DNA of 64,000 nt, taken from positions 1,962,001 through 2,026,000 of the forward strand of contig NZ_CP092827.1 of the NCBI RefSeq assembly GCF_022533585.1, written 5' to 3'. Shown in pieces: positions 17,789-27,458 of this stretch. This DNA is from Pseudomonas sp. LS.1a. GTDB taxonomy: Bacteria; Pseudomonadota; Gammaproteobacteria; Pseudomonadales; Pseudomonadaceae. Every line of letters begins with the position of its first letter. Position 1 is the stretch's first letter. The translations under genes and the position numbers were made by a program. The notes beneath the pieces were generated by a model. It made no database searches. It worked only from the letters and a program-made list of their open reading frames with translations, and was not told the origin of the DNA.

Positions 17789-20377
17789 ATGAACACTGCA
17801 TTCCGCAAGCACCTGCCAGGCACCGACCTGGACTACTTCGATGCCCGCGCGGCGGTCGAGGCCATCAAGCCCGGCGCCTACGACGGCCTGCCTTACACTT
17901 CCCGCGTACTCGCCGAAAACCTGGTGCGCCGCTGCGACCCGGCTACCCTCGACGCCTCGCTGGGCCAGCTGATCGAGCGCAAGCGCGACCTCGACTTCCC
18001 GTGGTTCCCGGCGCGTGTGGTGTGCCATGACATTCTCGGCCAGACTGCGCTGGTCGACCTCGCCGGCCTGCGTGACGCCATTGCCGACAAAGGCGGCGAC
18101 CCGGCCCAGGTCAACCCGGTGGTACCGGTACAGCTGATCGTCGACCACTCGCTGGCCGTCGAGTGCGGTGGTTTCGACCCGCAGGCCTTCGAAAAGAACC
18201 GCGCCATCGAAGACCGCCGCAACGAAGACCGCTTCCATTTCATCAACTGGACCAAGAAGGCGTTCAAGAACGTCGACGTGATCCAGCCGGGCAACGGCAT
18301 CATGCACCAGATCAACCTGGAGAAGATGTCGCCGGTGATCCACAACGACCGTGGCGTGGCTTACCCGGACACCTGCGTCGGCACCGACAGCCACACCCCG
18401 CATGTCGACGCCCTGGGCGTGATCGCTATTGGCGTGGGCGGCCTGGAGGCCGAGAACGTGATGCTCGGCCGTGCCTCATGGATGCGCCTGCCGGAAATCG
18501 TCGGCGTCGAGCTGACCGGCAAGCTGGCGCCGAACATCACCGCCACCGACCTGGTGCTGGCCCTGACCGAATTCCTGCGCAAGCAGAAAGTCGTCGGCGC
18601 CTACCTGGAGTTCCACGGCGAGGGTGCCCGTGCCCTGACCCTGGGCGACCGTGCCACCATCTCCAACATGGCCCCGGAATATGGCGCTACCGCGGCGATG
18701 TTCGCCATCGACCAGCAGACCATCGACTACCTGCGCCTGACCGGTCGCGAAGAACAGCAGGTCAAGCTGGTGGAAACCTATGCCAAGGCCACCGGCCTGT
18801 GGGCCGACAGCCTGGGCGGCGCCGTCTACGAGCGCACCCTGAGCTTCGATCTGTCGAGCGTGGTGCGCAACATGGCCGGCCCGTCCAACCCGCATGCCCG
18901 CGTCGCCACCAGCGACCTGGCGGCCAAAGGCATCGCCGGTAGCTGGGAAGAAGTGCCGGGGCAAATGCCTGACGGCGCGGTGATCATTGCCGCCATCACC
19001 AGCTGCACCAACACCAGCAACCCGCGCAACGTGATTGCCGCAGGCCTGCTGGCGCGCAATGCCAACAAGCTGGGCCTGGTCCGCAAGCCGTGGGTCAAGT
19101 CGTCGCTGGCACCTGGCTCCAAGGCCGTGCAGCTGTACCTGGAAGAGGCTGGGCTGGAGAAGGAACTGGAACAGCTCGGCTTTGGCATCGTCGCCTTCGC
19201 CTGCACCACCTGCAACGGCATGTCCGGCGCCCTGGACCCGGTGATCCAGCAAGAGATCATCGACCGTGACCTTTACGCCACTGCCGTGCTGTCGGGCAAC
19301 CGCAACTTCGACGGGCGTATCCACCCGTATGCCAAGCAGGCCTTCCTAGCCTCGCCGCCGCTGGTGGTAGCCTATGCCATTGCCGGTACCATCCGCTTCG
19401 ACATCGAGAAGGATGTGCTGGGCGTGGTCGATGGCAAGGAAATCCGCCTCAAGGACATCTGGCCCAGCGACGAAGAGATCGACGCCGTGGTGCGTGCCGC
19501 GGTCAAGCCGGAGCAGTTCCGCAAGGTGTACATCCCGATGTTCGCCATCGAGGAAGACCGTGGGCCGAAAGTGGCGCCGCTGTACGACTGGCGCCCGATG
19601 AGCACCTACATCCGCCGTCCGCCTTACTGGGAAGGGGCCTTGGCCGGCGAACGTACCCTGCGCGGCATGCGCCCGCTGGCGGTGCTGCCGGACAACATCA
19701 CCACCGACCATCTGTCGCCGTCCAACGCCATCATGCTCGACAGTGCTGCCGGTGAGTACCTGGCGAAGATGGGCCTGCCGGAAGAGGACTTCAACTCCTA
19801 CGCTACCCACCGTGGCGACCACCTGACCGCCCAGCGCGCCACCTTCGCCAACCCCAAGCTGTTCAACGAAATGGTGCGCAAGGAAGACGGTAGCGTGAAG
19901 CAGGGCTCGCTGGCGCGTATCGAGCCGGAAGGCAAGGTCACCCGCATGTGGGAGGCCATCGAGACCTACATGGATCGCAAGCAGCCACTGATCATCGTTG
20001 CCGGTGCCGACTACGGCCAGGGTTCGTCCCGTGACTGGGCGGCCAAGGGTGTGCGCCTGGCCGGTGTCGAGGCGATCGTCGCCGAAGGCTTCGAGCGTAT
20101 TCACCGTACCAACCTGGTGGGCATGGGCGTACTGCCACTGGAGTTCAAGCCGGGCACCGACCGCAAGACGCTCGGCCTGGACGGCAGCGAGACCTATGAC
20201 GTGCTGGGCGCGCGTACGCCGCGGGCCACGCTGACCCTGGTGGTTACCCGTGCCAACGGCGAGCGCCTGGAGGTACCGGTGACCTGCCGCCTGGACACCG
20301 CCGAGGAAGTGTCGATCTACGAGGCCGGCGGGGTGCTGCAGCGCTTTGCCCAGGACTTCCTCGAAGCGACCGCCTAA
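17789..20377 (+). CDS. acnD: AcnD, Fe/S-dependent 2-methylcitrate dehydratase
   Basis: An 862-residue aconitase A-type enzyme that dehydrates 2-methylcitrate to 2-methylaconitate and works with PrpF. [4Fe-4S] ligands appear in AAITSCTNTSNP and ACTTCNGMSG; other aconitase motifs are VCHDILGQTALVDLAGLRD, VGTDSHTPHVDALG and the C-terminal swivel GADYGQGSSRDWAAKG. ATG 17789 matches the family start MNTAFRKHLPGT. AcnD is distinguished from AcnA by context (between prpC and prpF) and shorter length. Confidence 0.96.
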   Translation: MNTAFRKHLPGTDLDYFDARAAVEAIKPGAYDGLPYTSRVLAENLVRRCDPATLDASLGQLIERKRDLDFPWFPARVVCHDILGQTALVDLAGLRDAIADKGGDPAQVNPVVPVQLIVDHSLAVECGGFDPQAFEKNRAIEDRRNEDRFHFINWTKKAFKNVDVIQPGNGIMHQINLEKMSPVIHNDRGVAYPDTCVGTDSHTPHVDALGVIAIGVGGLEAENVMLGRASWMRLPEIVGVELTGKLAPNITATDLVLALTEFLRKQKVVGAYLEFHGEGARALTLGDRATISNMAPEYGATAAMFAIDQQTIDYLRLTGREEQQVKLVETYAKATGLWADSLGGAVYERTLSFDLSSVVRNMAGPSNPHARVATSDLAAKGIAGSWEEVPGQMPDGAVIIAAITSCTNTSNPRNVIAAGLLARNANKLGLVRKPWVKSSLAPGSKAVQLYLEEAGLEKELEQLGFGIVAFACTTCNGMSGALDPVIQQEIIDRDLYATAVLSGNRNFDGRIHPYAKQAFLASPPLVVAYAIAGTIRFDIEKDVLGVVDGKEIRLKDIWPSDEEIDAVVRAAVKPEQFRKVYIPMFAIEEDRGPKVAPLYDWRPMSTYIRRPPYWEGALAGERTLRGMRPLAVLPDNITTDHLSPSNAIMLDSAAGEYLAKMGLPEEDFNSYATHRGDHLTAQRATFANPKLFNEMVRKEDGSVKQGSLARIEPEGKVTRMWEAIETYMDRKQPLIIVAGADYGQGSSRDWAAKGVRLAGVEAIVAEGFERIHRTNLVGMGVLPLEFKPGTDRKTLGLDGSETYDVLGARTPRATLTLVVTRANGERLEVPVTCRLDTAEEVSIYEAGGVLQRFAQDFLEATA

Positions 20378-20395
20378 TCAAGAGCAGCGCGGTCC

Positions 20396-20487
20396 TCTGT
20401 GGGAGCGGGTTTACCCGAGAATGCGTCAGCAGATACAACATTGTTTTCTGATCGGACGCTTTCGCCGGTGAACCCGCTCCCGCAGGG
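20396..20487. repeat. degenerate REP pair in the acnD-prpF gap
   Basis: The left unit (ctgtgggagcgggtttacccgagaatg) is truncated at its tail. The right unit is ttcgccggtgaacccgctcccgcagg. Both depart from consensus more than other copies in the window. Confidence 0.78.
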
Positions 20488-20511
20488 GGCTGCGCAAGAC
20501 AGGAATTGAAC

Positions 20512-21702
20512 ATGGCTCATGTACCGCAAGTGAAAATCCCCGCCACCTACATCCGTGGCGGCACCAGCAAAGGCGTGTTCTTCCGCCTGCAAGACCTGCC
20601 CGAGCAGGCGCAAATCCCCGGCCCGGCCCGCGATGCACTGCTGCTGCGGGTGATCGGTAGCCCCGACCCGTACGGCAAGCAGATCGACGGCATGGGCGGC
20701 GCCACTTCGAGCACCAGCAAGACCGTGATCCTGTCGCAAAGCATCAAGCCTGAACACGATGTCGACTACCTGTTCGGCCAGGTCAGCATCGACAAGGCCT
20801 TCGTCGACTGGAGCGGCAACTGCGGCAACCTTTCCGCCGCGGTCGGTTCGTTCGCCATCAGCAGCGGCCTGGTCGACCCCGCACGCATTCCGCGCAACGG
20901 CATCGCCACCGTGCGCATCTGGCAGGCCAACATTGGCAAGACCATCATCGCCCATGTGCCGATCACCGAAGGTGAAGTGCAGGAAACCGGCGACTTCGAG
21001 CTGGACGGGGTAACCTTCCCGGCCGCCGAGGTGCAACTGGAGTTCCTCGACCCGGCGGCCGACGAAGATGGCGACGGCGGGGCTATGTTCCCCACCGGCA
21101 ACCTGGTCGATGACCTCGAAGTGCCGGGTGTCGGTACCTTCAAGGCGACCCTGATCAATGCCGGTATCCCGACCATTTTCGTCAATGCGGCGGATATCGG
21201 CTACACCGGTACCGAACTGCAGGACGCCATCAACGGCGACCCGCAGGCGCTGCTGCGCTTCGAGACGATTCGCGCCTACGGCGCCGTGCGCATGGGGCTG
21301 ATCGACAACGTCGACCAGGCTGCCGGGCGTCAGCACACGCCGAAAGTGGCTTTCGTCGCGCCACCGAACACCTACACTGCGTCCAGTGGCAAAGCGGTGC
21401 AGGCGGGTGATATCGACCTGCTGGTACGGGCCTTGTCGATGGGCAAGCTGCACCATGCAATGATGGGTACGGCCGCGGTGGCCATCGGCACCGCGGCAGC
21501 CATTCCCGGCACGCTGGTCAACCTCGCAGCTGGCGGAGGCGAGCGCAGCGCCGTGCGTTTCGGCCACCCCTCGGGCACCCTGCGGGTGGGGGCCGAGGCA
21601 CGTCAGGTGAATGGTGAGTGGACAGTGACCAAGGCAATCATGAGCCGCAGTGCTCGCGTGCTGATGGAAGGCTGGGTTCGCGTGCCTGGCGATAGCTTCT
21701 AA
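20512..21702 (+). CDS. prpF: PrpF, 2-methylaconitate cis-trans isomerase
   Basis: A 396-residue protein with the diaminopimelate-epimerase-like fold. It acts with AcnD, isomerising the 2-methylaconitate released so that 2-methylisocitrate can be formed. Motifs: [44 protein letters not shown], and the C-terminal [20 protein letters not shown] seven nt before ATG 20512 sets the start. Confidence 0.96.
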   Translation: MAHVPQVKIPATYIRGGTSKGVFFRLQDLPEQAQIPGPARDALLLRVIGSPDPYGKQIDGMGGATSSTSKTVILSQSIKPEHDVDYLFGQVSIDKAFVDWSGNCGNLSAAVGSFAISSGLVDPARIPRNGIATVRIWQANIGKTIIAHVPITEGEVQETGDFELDGVTFPAAEVQLEFLDPAADEDGDGGAMFPTGNLVDDLEVPGVGTFKATLINAGIPTIFVNAADIGYTGTELQDAINGDPQALLRFETIRAYGAVRMGLIDNVDQAAGRQHTPKVAFVAPPNTYTASSGKAVQAGDIDLLVRALSMGKLHHAMMGTAAVAIGTAAAIPGTLVNLAAGGGERSAVRFGHPSGTLRVGAEARQVNGEWTVTKAIMSRSARVLMEGWVRVPGDSF

Positions 21703-21766
21703 CGCACCATTGGCGCTCGGCTTCGAGAGAGGGCTGCTGTGCAGCCCCAATTCACAGGAGCTGCAT

Positions 21767-23251
21767 ATGAGCGCCAACGTAGACTTCAACGCCCGCCCGG
21801 ACTATGACCGGGTGCTGCAAACCCTCGCCGATTACGCCCTCACGTACCGGGTCGAATCCGCCGAAGCCCTGGACACCGCGCGCAACTGCCTGATGGATAC
21901 CCTCGGCTGCGGCCTGCTGGCCTTGCGCTTTCCCGAATGCACCAAACTCCTCGGCCCTCAGGTAGAAGGCACCGTGGTGCCCAACGGCGCGCGCGTCCCC
22001 GGCACCGCCTACCGCCTCGACCCGGTCAAGGCCGCCTGGGACATCGGCTGCACCGTGCGCTGGCTGGACTACAACGACACTTGGCTGGCGGCCGAATGGG
22101 CCCACCCTTCGGACAACCTCGGTGGTATCCTGGCCGTTGCCGATCACCTGTCGCAGAAACGCGTGGCTGGTGGTGAGGCGCCGTTGCTCATGCGTGACGT
22201 GCTCGAAGCCATGGTCATGGCCCATGAGATCCAGGGTGTGCTGGCACTGGAAAACGCCTTCAACCGTGTTGGCCTCGATCACGTGATACTGGTCAAGGTA
22301 GCCTCCACGGCCGTGTGTGCCAGGCTGATGGGGGCCAACCGCGAGCAGATGCTGTCAGCCTTGTCCCACGCCTTCGTCGATGGCCAGGCGCTGCGCACCT
22401 ACCGCCACGCGCCCAACGCCGGTTCGCGCAAGTCGTGGGCCGCTGGCGATGCTTCCAGCCGTGGCGTGCGCCTGGCCGATATCGCCCTGCGTGGCGAGAT
22501 GGGCGTGCCGGGCGTGCTCACGGCGCCGCAGTGGGGCTTCTACGACGTGCTGTTCAGCCACACCAACAAGGACCTGGCACTCAAGCCTTCCGAGCAGCAA
22601 GCGTTGCAGGTGCCGCAAGCCTTGGGTAGCTACGTGATGGAAAACGTGCTGTTCAAGGTGAGTTTCCCGGCCGAGTTCCACGCTCAGACCGCCTGCGAGG
22701 CGGCGGTAACCCTGCATCCACTGGTGCGTAACCGCCTGCACGAAATCGACCGTATCGTCATCACCACCCAGGAGTCGGCGATCCGCATCATTTCCAAGAG
22801 CGGCCCGCTGGCCAATGCCGCCGACCGCGACCACTGCCTGCAGTACATGGTGGCGGTGCCGCTGATTTTCGGTCACCTGGTGGCCGAGCACTATGAAGAC
22901 GCCTTCCATGCCAACCACCCAAGCATCGACCGCCTGCGCGAGAAGATGGAGGTGGTGGAGGACCCGCGCTTCAGCCGTGAGTACCTGGAGCCGGACAAGC
23001 GCTCGATCGCCAATGCGCTGCAGGTGTTCTTCAAGGACGGCAGCAATACTGAGCAGGTGGTGGTGGAATACCCGATCGGGCATCGCCGGCGGCGAGGGGA
23101 GGGCATACCGTTGCTGGAGGCCAAGTTCAGGGACAACCTGGCGACGCGCTTTGCACGGCAGCGGTGTGGGGAGATTCTTGAGGTGTGCAAGGACCAGCAG
23201 AAGCTGGAACAGATGGCGGTGCACAGGTTTGTGGATTTGTTTGTGATCTGA
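21767..23251 (+). CDS. prpD: PrpD, 2-methylcitrate dehydratase (cofactor-free MmgE/PrpD family)
   Basis: This 494-residue MmgE/PrpD enzyme dehydrates 2-methylcitrate without an Fe-S cluster. It shows the family start [20 protein letters not shown], the substrate region [12 protein letters not shown], and [18 protein letters not shown] lies 8 nt before the ATG. Having both PrpD and AcnD/PrpF gives two routes for the same step. It is the last gene of the operon and is followed by a REP pair and a strong terminator. Confidence 0.96.
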   Translation: MSANVDFNARPDYDRVLQTLADYALTYRVESAEALDTARNCLMDTLGCGLLALRFPECTKLLGPQVEGTVVPNGARVPGTAYRLDPVKAAWDIGCTVRWLDYNDTWLAAEWAHPSDNLGGILAVADHLSQKRVAGGEAPLLMRDVLEAMVMAHEIQGVLALENAFNRVGLDHVILVKVASTAVCARLMGANREQMLSALSHAFVDGQALRTYRHAPNAGSRKSWAAGDASSRGVRLADIALRGEMGVPGVLTAPQWGFYDVLFSHTNKDLALKPSEQQALQVPQALGSYVMENVLFKVSFPAEFHAQTACEAAVTLHPLVRNRLHEIDRIVITTQESAIRIISKSGPLANAADRDHCLQYMVAVPLIFGHLVAEHYEDAFHANHPSIDRLREKMEVVEDPRFSREYLEPDKRSIANALQVFFKDGSNTEQVVVEYPIGHRRRRGEGIPLLEAKFRDNLATRFARQRCGEILEVCKDQQKLEQMAVHRFVDLFVI

Positions 23252-23262
23252 GGTTGCCTGTG

Positions 23263-23357
23263 CTGGCCTCTTCGCGGCTAAAGCCGCTCCCACAAGGCCC
23301 TGCACAGCCCTGGAAAACTGTGGGGGGCCTGTGGGAGCGGCTTTAGCCGCGAAAAGG
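23263..23357. repeat. REP pair (ggctaaagcc centre)
   Basis: tggcctcttcgcggctaaagccgctcccaca and tgtgggagcggctttagccgcgaaaa face each other. This is the second centre type (ggctaaagcc) of the common REP family. It lies between prpD and the terminator shared with acnB. Confidence 0.88.
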
Positions 23358-23375
23358 CGGTACAGGTTGAAACAA

Positions 23376-23409
23376 GAAAGCCCCGGCATTTCTGCCGGGG
23401 CTTTCTTTT
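23376..23409. terminator. bidirectional terminator between prpD and acnB
   Basis: gaaagccccggca (23376-23388) pairs with tgccggggctttc (23393-23405) around a 4-nt loop. Thymine-rich sequence follows on both strands, so it can end the prp operon and the convergent acnB transcript. Confidence 0.88.
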
Positions 23410-23426
23410 ACATCTTACAACTCAGC

Positions 23427-26036
23427 TTACGCCTGAACCACCGGGATCTTGGCGTTTTCTGCCGCTTCGCGGAACTCGGCGATCTGGTCGAAGCTCAGGT
23501 AGCGGTAAACGTCGGCAGCCATGCTGTCGATGTCTTTCGCGTACTGCATGTACTCTTCGACGGTCGGCAGCTTGCCGATGATCGAAGCGACAGCAGCCAG
23601 CTCGGCCGATGCCAGGTACACGTTGGTGGCGTCGCCCAGACGGTTCGGGAAGTTGCGGGTCGAGGTGGAGACCACGGTCGAACCGGTCTGCACGCGTGCC
23701 TGGTTACCCATGCACAGCGAGCAGCCTGGCATTTCCATGCGCGCGCCGGCCTTGCCGTAGATGCCGTAGTAGCCTTCTTCGGTCAGCTGGTGAGCGTCCA
23801 TCTTGGTTGGCGGAGCCAGCCACAGACGGGTCGGGATACCGCCCTTGACCTTGTCCAGCAGCTTGCCGGCAGCACGGAAGTGGCCGATGTTGGTCATGCA
23901 CGAACCGATGAACACTTCGTCGATCTTCTCGCCCTGTACCGAGGACAGCAGGCGGGCATCGTCCGGGTCGTTCGGCGCGCAGAGCACAGGCTCTTTCACG
24001 TCGGCCAGGTCGATTTCGATGATTTCGGCGTATTCGGCATCGGCGTCGGCCGACAGCAGCTCAGGCTTGGCCAGCCAGGCTTCCATGGCCTGGGCACGGC
24101 GCTCCAGGGTGCGGGCATCGCCGTAGCCTTCGCCGATCATCCAGCGCAGCAGGGTGATGTTGGACTGCAGGTACTCGGCGATGGCCTTCTCTGGCAGCTT
24201 GATGGTGCAACCGGCAGCGGAACGCTCGGCCGAGGCGTCGGACAGCTCGAAGGCTTGCTCGACGGTCAGCTCGTTCAGGCCTTCGATCTCGAGGATGCGG
24301 CCGGAGAAGATGTTCTTCTTGCCCTTCTTCTCGACGGTCAGCAGGCCCTTCTGGATGGCGTAGTAAGGGATGGCGTGGACCAGGTCACGCAGGGTGATGC
24401 CTGGCTGCAGTTTGCCCTTGAAGCGCACCAGCACGGATTCTGGCATGTCCAGCGGCATGACGCCGGTGGCGGCGGCGAAGGCCACCAGGCCGGAGCCGGC
24501 CGGGAACGAGATGCCGATCGGGAAGCGGGTGTGCGAGTCGCCACCGGTACCCACGGTGTCAGGCATCAGCATGCGGTTCAGCCAGCTGTGGATGATACCG
24601 TCGCCCGGGCGCAGCGACACGCCGCCACGGGTGCGGATGAAGTCTGGCAGGGTGTGGTGGGTGGTGACGTCGATCGGCTTCGGATAGGCCGCGGTGTGGC
24701 AGAACGACTGCATCACCAGGTCAGCGGAGAAGCCCAGGCACGCCAGGTCTTTCAGCTCGTCGCGGGTCATCGGGCCAGTGGTGTCCTGGGAACCGACGGT
24801 GGTCATCTTCGGCTCACAGTAGGCACCTGGGCGCACGCCCTGGCCTTCCGGCAGGCCGCAGGCACGGCCGACCATTTTCTGTGCCAGGGTGAAGCCCTTG
24901 CCCGAATCGGCAGGCTGCTCTGGCTTCTTGAACAGGTCGGAGCTACCCAGGCCCAGCTCGGCGCGGGCTTTTTCGGTCAGGCCACGGCCGACGATCAGCG
25001 GGATACGGCCGCCAGCGCGGACTTCATCCAGCAGCACTTCGGTTTTCAGCTCGAAGTTGGTAACCAGCTCGTCGCTACCGTGACGGCGTACTTCGCCCTT
25101 GAACGGGTAAACGTCGATGACGTCGCCCATGGCCAGGTTGGTGCAGTCGAATTCGATCGGCAGGGCGCCGGCGTCTTCCATGGTGTTGTAGAAGATCGGG
25201 GCGATCTTGGTGCCGAAGCAGAAGCCACCGGCGCGCTTGTTCGGTACGTACGGGATGTCGTCGCCGAAGAACCACAGCACCGAGTTGGTGGCGGATTTAC
25301 GCGAGGAACCGGTACCGACCACGTCACCGACGTAGGCAACCGGGAAACCCTTGGCCTTGACCGCTTCGATCTGGGCCAGCGGGCCGACCGAACCAGGCTG
25401 CTGCGGCTCGATGCCGTCACGGGCCATTTTCAGCATGGCCAGGGCGTGCAGCGGGATGTCAGGGCGCGACCAGGCGTCCGGGGCAGGGGACAGGTCGTCG
25501 GTGTTGGTTTCGCCAGGCACCTTGAACACGGTCAGGGTGTACTTGTCGGCGATGGCCGGACGCGAAGTGAACCACTCGCCGGCAGCCCAGGACTCCAGCA
25601 CGGCCTTGGCGTGAACATTGCCGGCCTTGGCCTTTTCGGCCACGTCGTGGAAGGCATCGAACATCAGCAGGGTGTGCTTGAGCTGTTCGGCCGCGACGGC
25701 GCCCAGTTCGGCGTCATCCAGCAGTGCGACCAGCGTTTCGATGTTGTAGCCGCCCTGCATGGTACCCAGCAGTTCGGTGGCGTGCTTGCGGTCGATCAGA
25801 GGCGACTTGGCTTCGCCCTTGGCAACGGCGGAGAGGAAAGCGGCCTTGACGTAGGCAGCTTCGTCGACCCCTGGTGGTACGCGGTGGGTGATCAGGTCTA
25901 CGAGGAAGGCTTCTTCGCCGGCCGGCGGGTTTTTCAGCAGCTCGACCAGGCCTGCAGTTTGTTCGGCGTTCAGCGGCTGGGGCACGATACCCAGGGCGGC
26001 ACGCTCTTCGATGTGTTTGCGGTAGGCTTCAAGCAC
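23427..26036 (-). CDS. acnB: AcnB, aconitate hydratase B / 2-methylisocitrate dehydratase
   Basis: An 869-residue TCA-cycle aconitase of the B type, which in many bacteria also hydrates 2-methylaconitate. The N-terminal HEAT-like domain precedes the swivel domain, the reverse of the AcnA order; see [61 protein letters not shown] and [11 protein letters not shown] with the cluster cysteines. I chose GTG 26036 ([14 protein letters not shown]), which aligns with the family start and has GAGGGT 7 nt upstream. An ATG at 26051 would put that ribosome-binding site inside the gene. It is convergent with prpD. Confidence 0.95.
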   Translation of the reverse strand: MLEAYRKHIEERAALGIVPQPLNAEQTAGLVELLKNPPAGEEAFLVDLITHRVPPGVDEAAYVKAAFLSAVAKGEAKSPLIDRKHATELLGTMQGGYNIETLVALLDDAELGAVAAEQLKHTLLMFDAFHDVAEKAKAGNVHAKAVLESWAAGEWFTSRPAIADKYTLTVFKVPGETNTDDLSPAPDAWSRPDIPLHALAMLKMARDGIEPQQPGSVGPLAQIEAVKAKGFPVAYVGDVVGTGSSRKSATNSVLWFFGDDIPYVPNKRAGGFCFGTKIAPIFYNTMEDAGALPIEFDCTNLAMGDVIDVYPFKGEVRRHGSDELVTNFELKTEVLLDEVRAGGRIPLIVGRGLTEKARAELGLGSSDLFKKPEQPADSGKGFTLAQKMVGRACGLPEGQGVRPGAYCEPKMTTVGSQDTTGPMTRDELKDLACLGFSADLVMQSFCHTAAYPKPIDVTTHHTLPDFIRTRGGVSLRPGDGIIHSWLNRMLMPDTVGTGGDSHTRFPIGISFPAGSGLVAFAAATGVMPLDMPESVLVRFKGKLQPGITLRDLVHAIPYYAIQKGLLTVEKKGKKNIFSGRILEIEGLNELTVEQAFELSDASAERSAAGCTIKLPEKAIAEYLQSNITLLRWMIGEGYGDARTLERRAQAMEAWLAKPELLSADADAEYAEIIEIDLADVKEPVLCAPNDPDDARLLSSVQGEKIDEVFIGSCMTNIGHFRAAGKLLDKVKGGIPTRLWLAPPTKMDAHQLTEEGYYGIYGKAGARMEMPGCSLCMGNQARVQTGSTVVSTSTRNFPNRLGDATNVYLASAELAAVASIIGKLPTVEEYMQYAKDIDSMAADVYRYLSFDQIAEFREAAENAKIPVVQA

Positions 26037-26404
26037 AGTTATTACCCTCATCAGTGGTCCCTAAAGGGAGTCCGGGACGCTCATCCAGCATTCGATGCAC
26101 CCATGCGCTGCCACGGCTTTGTGGGCCGCCCAGCCAGAGTCGCAAAGAATCCTTACAGAAGCTGCTTTCAAAGTTTTACGCCAGCAGAACGGGAGCTGAT
26201 GAGGGCTGGCACGGGCATGCGAGGGATGCATGGCCCGGGCCAACGCCGTTCTACCGGATGAACTGTGCTCGTGACGCTTTGAAAACAGCTTCCAACGGAC
26301 ATTGTTGCCTTGAAAAGGCGGGATGATTCTACGGTAAAAAAAGCCTGAAGGTAAGGCGGTGAAGATGACTTTAACGAGTGACCCTGGTTAGACAAAGGGC
26401 TAAC
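26037..26404. other. gene-free stretch: acnB leader and the divergent region to the DUF1289 gene
   Basis: No convincing coding frame lies here. If the promoter at 26326-26354 is used, about 280 nt of acnB mRNA leader is included. Just upstream of the acnB ribosome-binding site, the leader contains a small hairpin (tccctttaggga, 26063-26074). A 60-codon minus-strand frame at 26061-26243 lacks a good start site and I do not regard it as a gene. Confidence 0.5.
26326..26354 (-). promoter_or_regulatory. candidate sigma-70 promoter of acnB
   Basis: On the minus strand TTACCT (plus strand 26349-26354) and TAGAAT (26326-26331, 5 of 6 matches) are 17 nt apart. It would give an unusually long acnB leader. 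Pattern match only. Confidence 0.42.
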
Positions 26405-26920
26405 ATGGGCCCGTGTTCCACCGCCAAGCTGTTGTTTTTCATGTCCAACAAGTCCATCAAGACCCCTTGCGTCGGCCTGTGCTCCACGGTGTACGGAGAC
26501 ACGGTGTGCCGTGGCTGCAAGCGGTTCCACCACGAAGTGATCCACTGGAACGGCTACGACGATGCGCAGAAGCGCGCCGTGTGGCTGCGCCTGGAGCAAC
26601 TGCTGGTGCAGGTGATGATGGCCAAGCTGGAAGTGTTCGACAAAGGCCTGCTGCGCCAGCAACTGGAGCAGCGCTCCATCCGCTTTGTCGAGCAGCAGTC
26701 GGAATATTGCTGGGCGTACCAGCTGATTGCCCGCGGGGCGCGGATGATCCGTGACCTGGAGGCCTACGGCATGGTGCTGCTGCCGGAATTTCGCGACTGG
26801 GAGCTGCCGCAGCTGCGTGACGCCATCGACCGCGAGTTTTTCCTGCTTTCAGAAGCGCATTACCAGCGCTATATCGCCCCCGGCTTCCTGCGCGATGCCT
26901 TGGAGGCGGGGCAAGGCTGA
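26405..26920 (+). CDS. DUF1289 family protein (predicted Fe-S/metal-binding)
   Basis: A 171-residue protein whose N-terminal half is a DUF1289 domain: TPCVGLCSTVYGDTVCRGCKRFHHEV with four spaced cysteines that look like metal ligands. The helical C-terminal part (about 60-170) has no motif I recognise. ATG 26405 follows AAAGGG at good spacing; the in-frame ATG at 26441 (MSNKSIKTPC) matches the usual start of relatives better but lacks a ribosome-binding site, so the start is unresolved. Cytoplasmic, function unknown. Confidence 0.82.
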   Translation: MGPCSTAKLLFFMSNKSIKTPCVGLCSTVYGDTVCRGCKRFHHEVIHWNGYDDAQKRAVWLRLEQLLVQVMMAKLEVFDKGLLRQQLEQRSIRFVEQQSEYCWAYQLIARGARMIRDLEAYGMVLLPEFRDWELPQLRDAIDREFFLLSEAHYQRYIAPGFLRDALEAGQG

Positions 26921-26938
26921 AGCCTTGTAATGACTCTG

Positions 26939-27035
26939 CCGACCTCTTCGCGGGTAAACCCGCTCCCACAGGTACAGCACTGCGCTCGAGTGCAGTGGGA
27001 AACTGTGGGAGCGGGTTTACCCGCGAAGAAACCGG
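26939..27035. repeat. REP pair (gggtaaaccc centre)
   Basis: gacctcttcgcgggtaaacccgctcccacagg and ctgtgggagcgggtttacccgcgaagaaaccgg face each other between the convergent DUF1289 gene and queD. Confidence 0.9.
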
Positions 27036-27048
27036 CAAATGACTTGAA

Positions 27049-27405
27049 TCAGTCGCCGGTATATTCGCAACCGCTGGTGCAGGTTTCGTGGATGCGCACC
27101 TTCGACAGCTCCGGCAGCAGCGGCTTGACCTGGTCCCAGATCCACTTGGCGATCACTTCGCTGGTGGGGTTTTCCAGGCCCGGGATGTCGTTCAGGTAGT
27201 TGTGGTCCAGCTGCTCGTAGATCGGCTTGAAGATCGCCTTGATCTCGGCGAAGTCGCGGATCCAGCCGGTGTGCGGGTCGAGCGGGCCGGTCAGGTGCAG
27301 GCCGACCTTGAACGAGTGGCCGTGCAGGCGGCCGCATTTGTGCCCGGCTGGGACGTGAGGCAGGCGGTGGGCCGATTCGAATGTGAATTCCTTGAAGATT
27401 TCCAC
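27049..27405 (-). CDS. queD: QueD, 6-carboxy-5,6,7,8-tetrahydropterin synthase
   Basis: A 118-residue PTPS-family enzyme of the queuosine/preQ0 pathway. The zinc histidines are in SAHRLPH and RLHGHSF, the catalytic cysteine in [11 protein letters not shown], and the catalytic Asp/His region in [18 protein letters not shown]. The C-terminal [12 protein letters not shown] is typical of QueD rather than of mammalian PTPS. The start is GTG at 27405; no in-frame ATG is near. Confidence 0.93.
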   Translation of the reverse strand: MEIFKEFTFESAHRLPHVPAGHKCGRLHGHSFKVGLHLTGPLDPHTGWIRDFAEIKAIFKPIYEQLDHNYLNDIPGLENPTSEVIAKWIWDQVKPLLPELSKVRIHETCTSGCEYTGD

Positions 27406-27458
27406 GCTGTCATAACTCTATGTGAATCAAGAATGCGCGCAGTCTACCAGCATGGCCG

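Noticed and set aside
26061..26243. A 60-codon minus-strand frame in the acnB leader
   Set aside because: No ribosome-binding site, no recognisable domain, and located within the likely acnB 5' leader.
23331..26261. A 976-codon plus-strand open frame antisense to acnB
   Set aside because: It mirrors acnB codon structure, has repetitive Gly/Val/Gln/His-rich sequence typical of antisense G+C-rich frames, and matches no family. The minus-strand AcnB is unmistakable.
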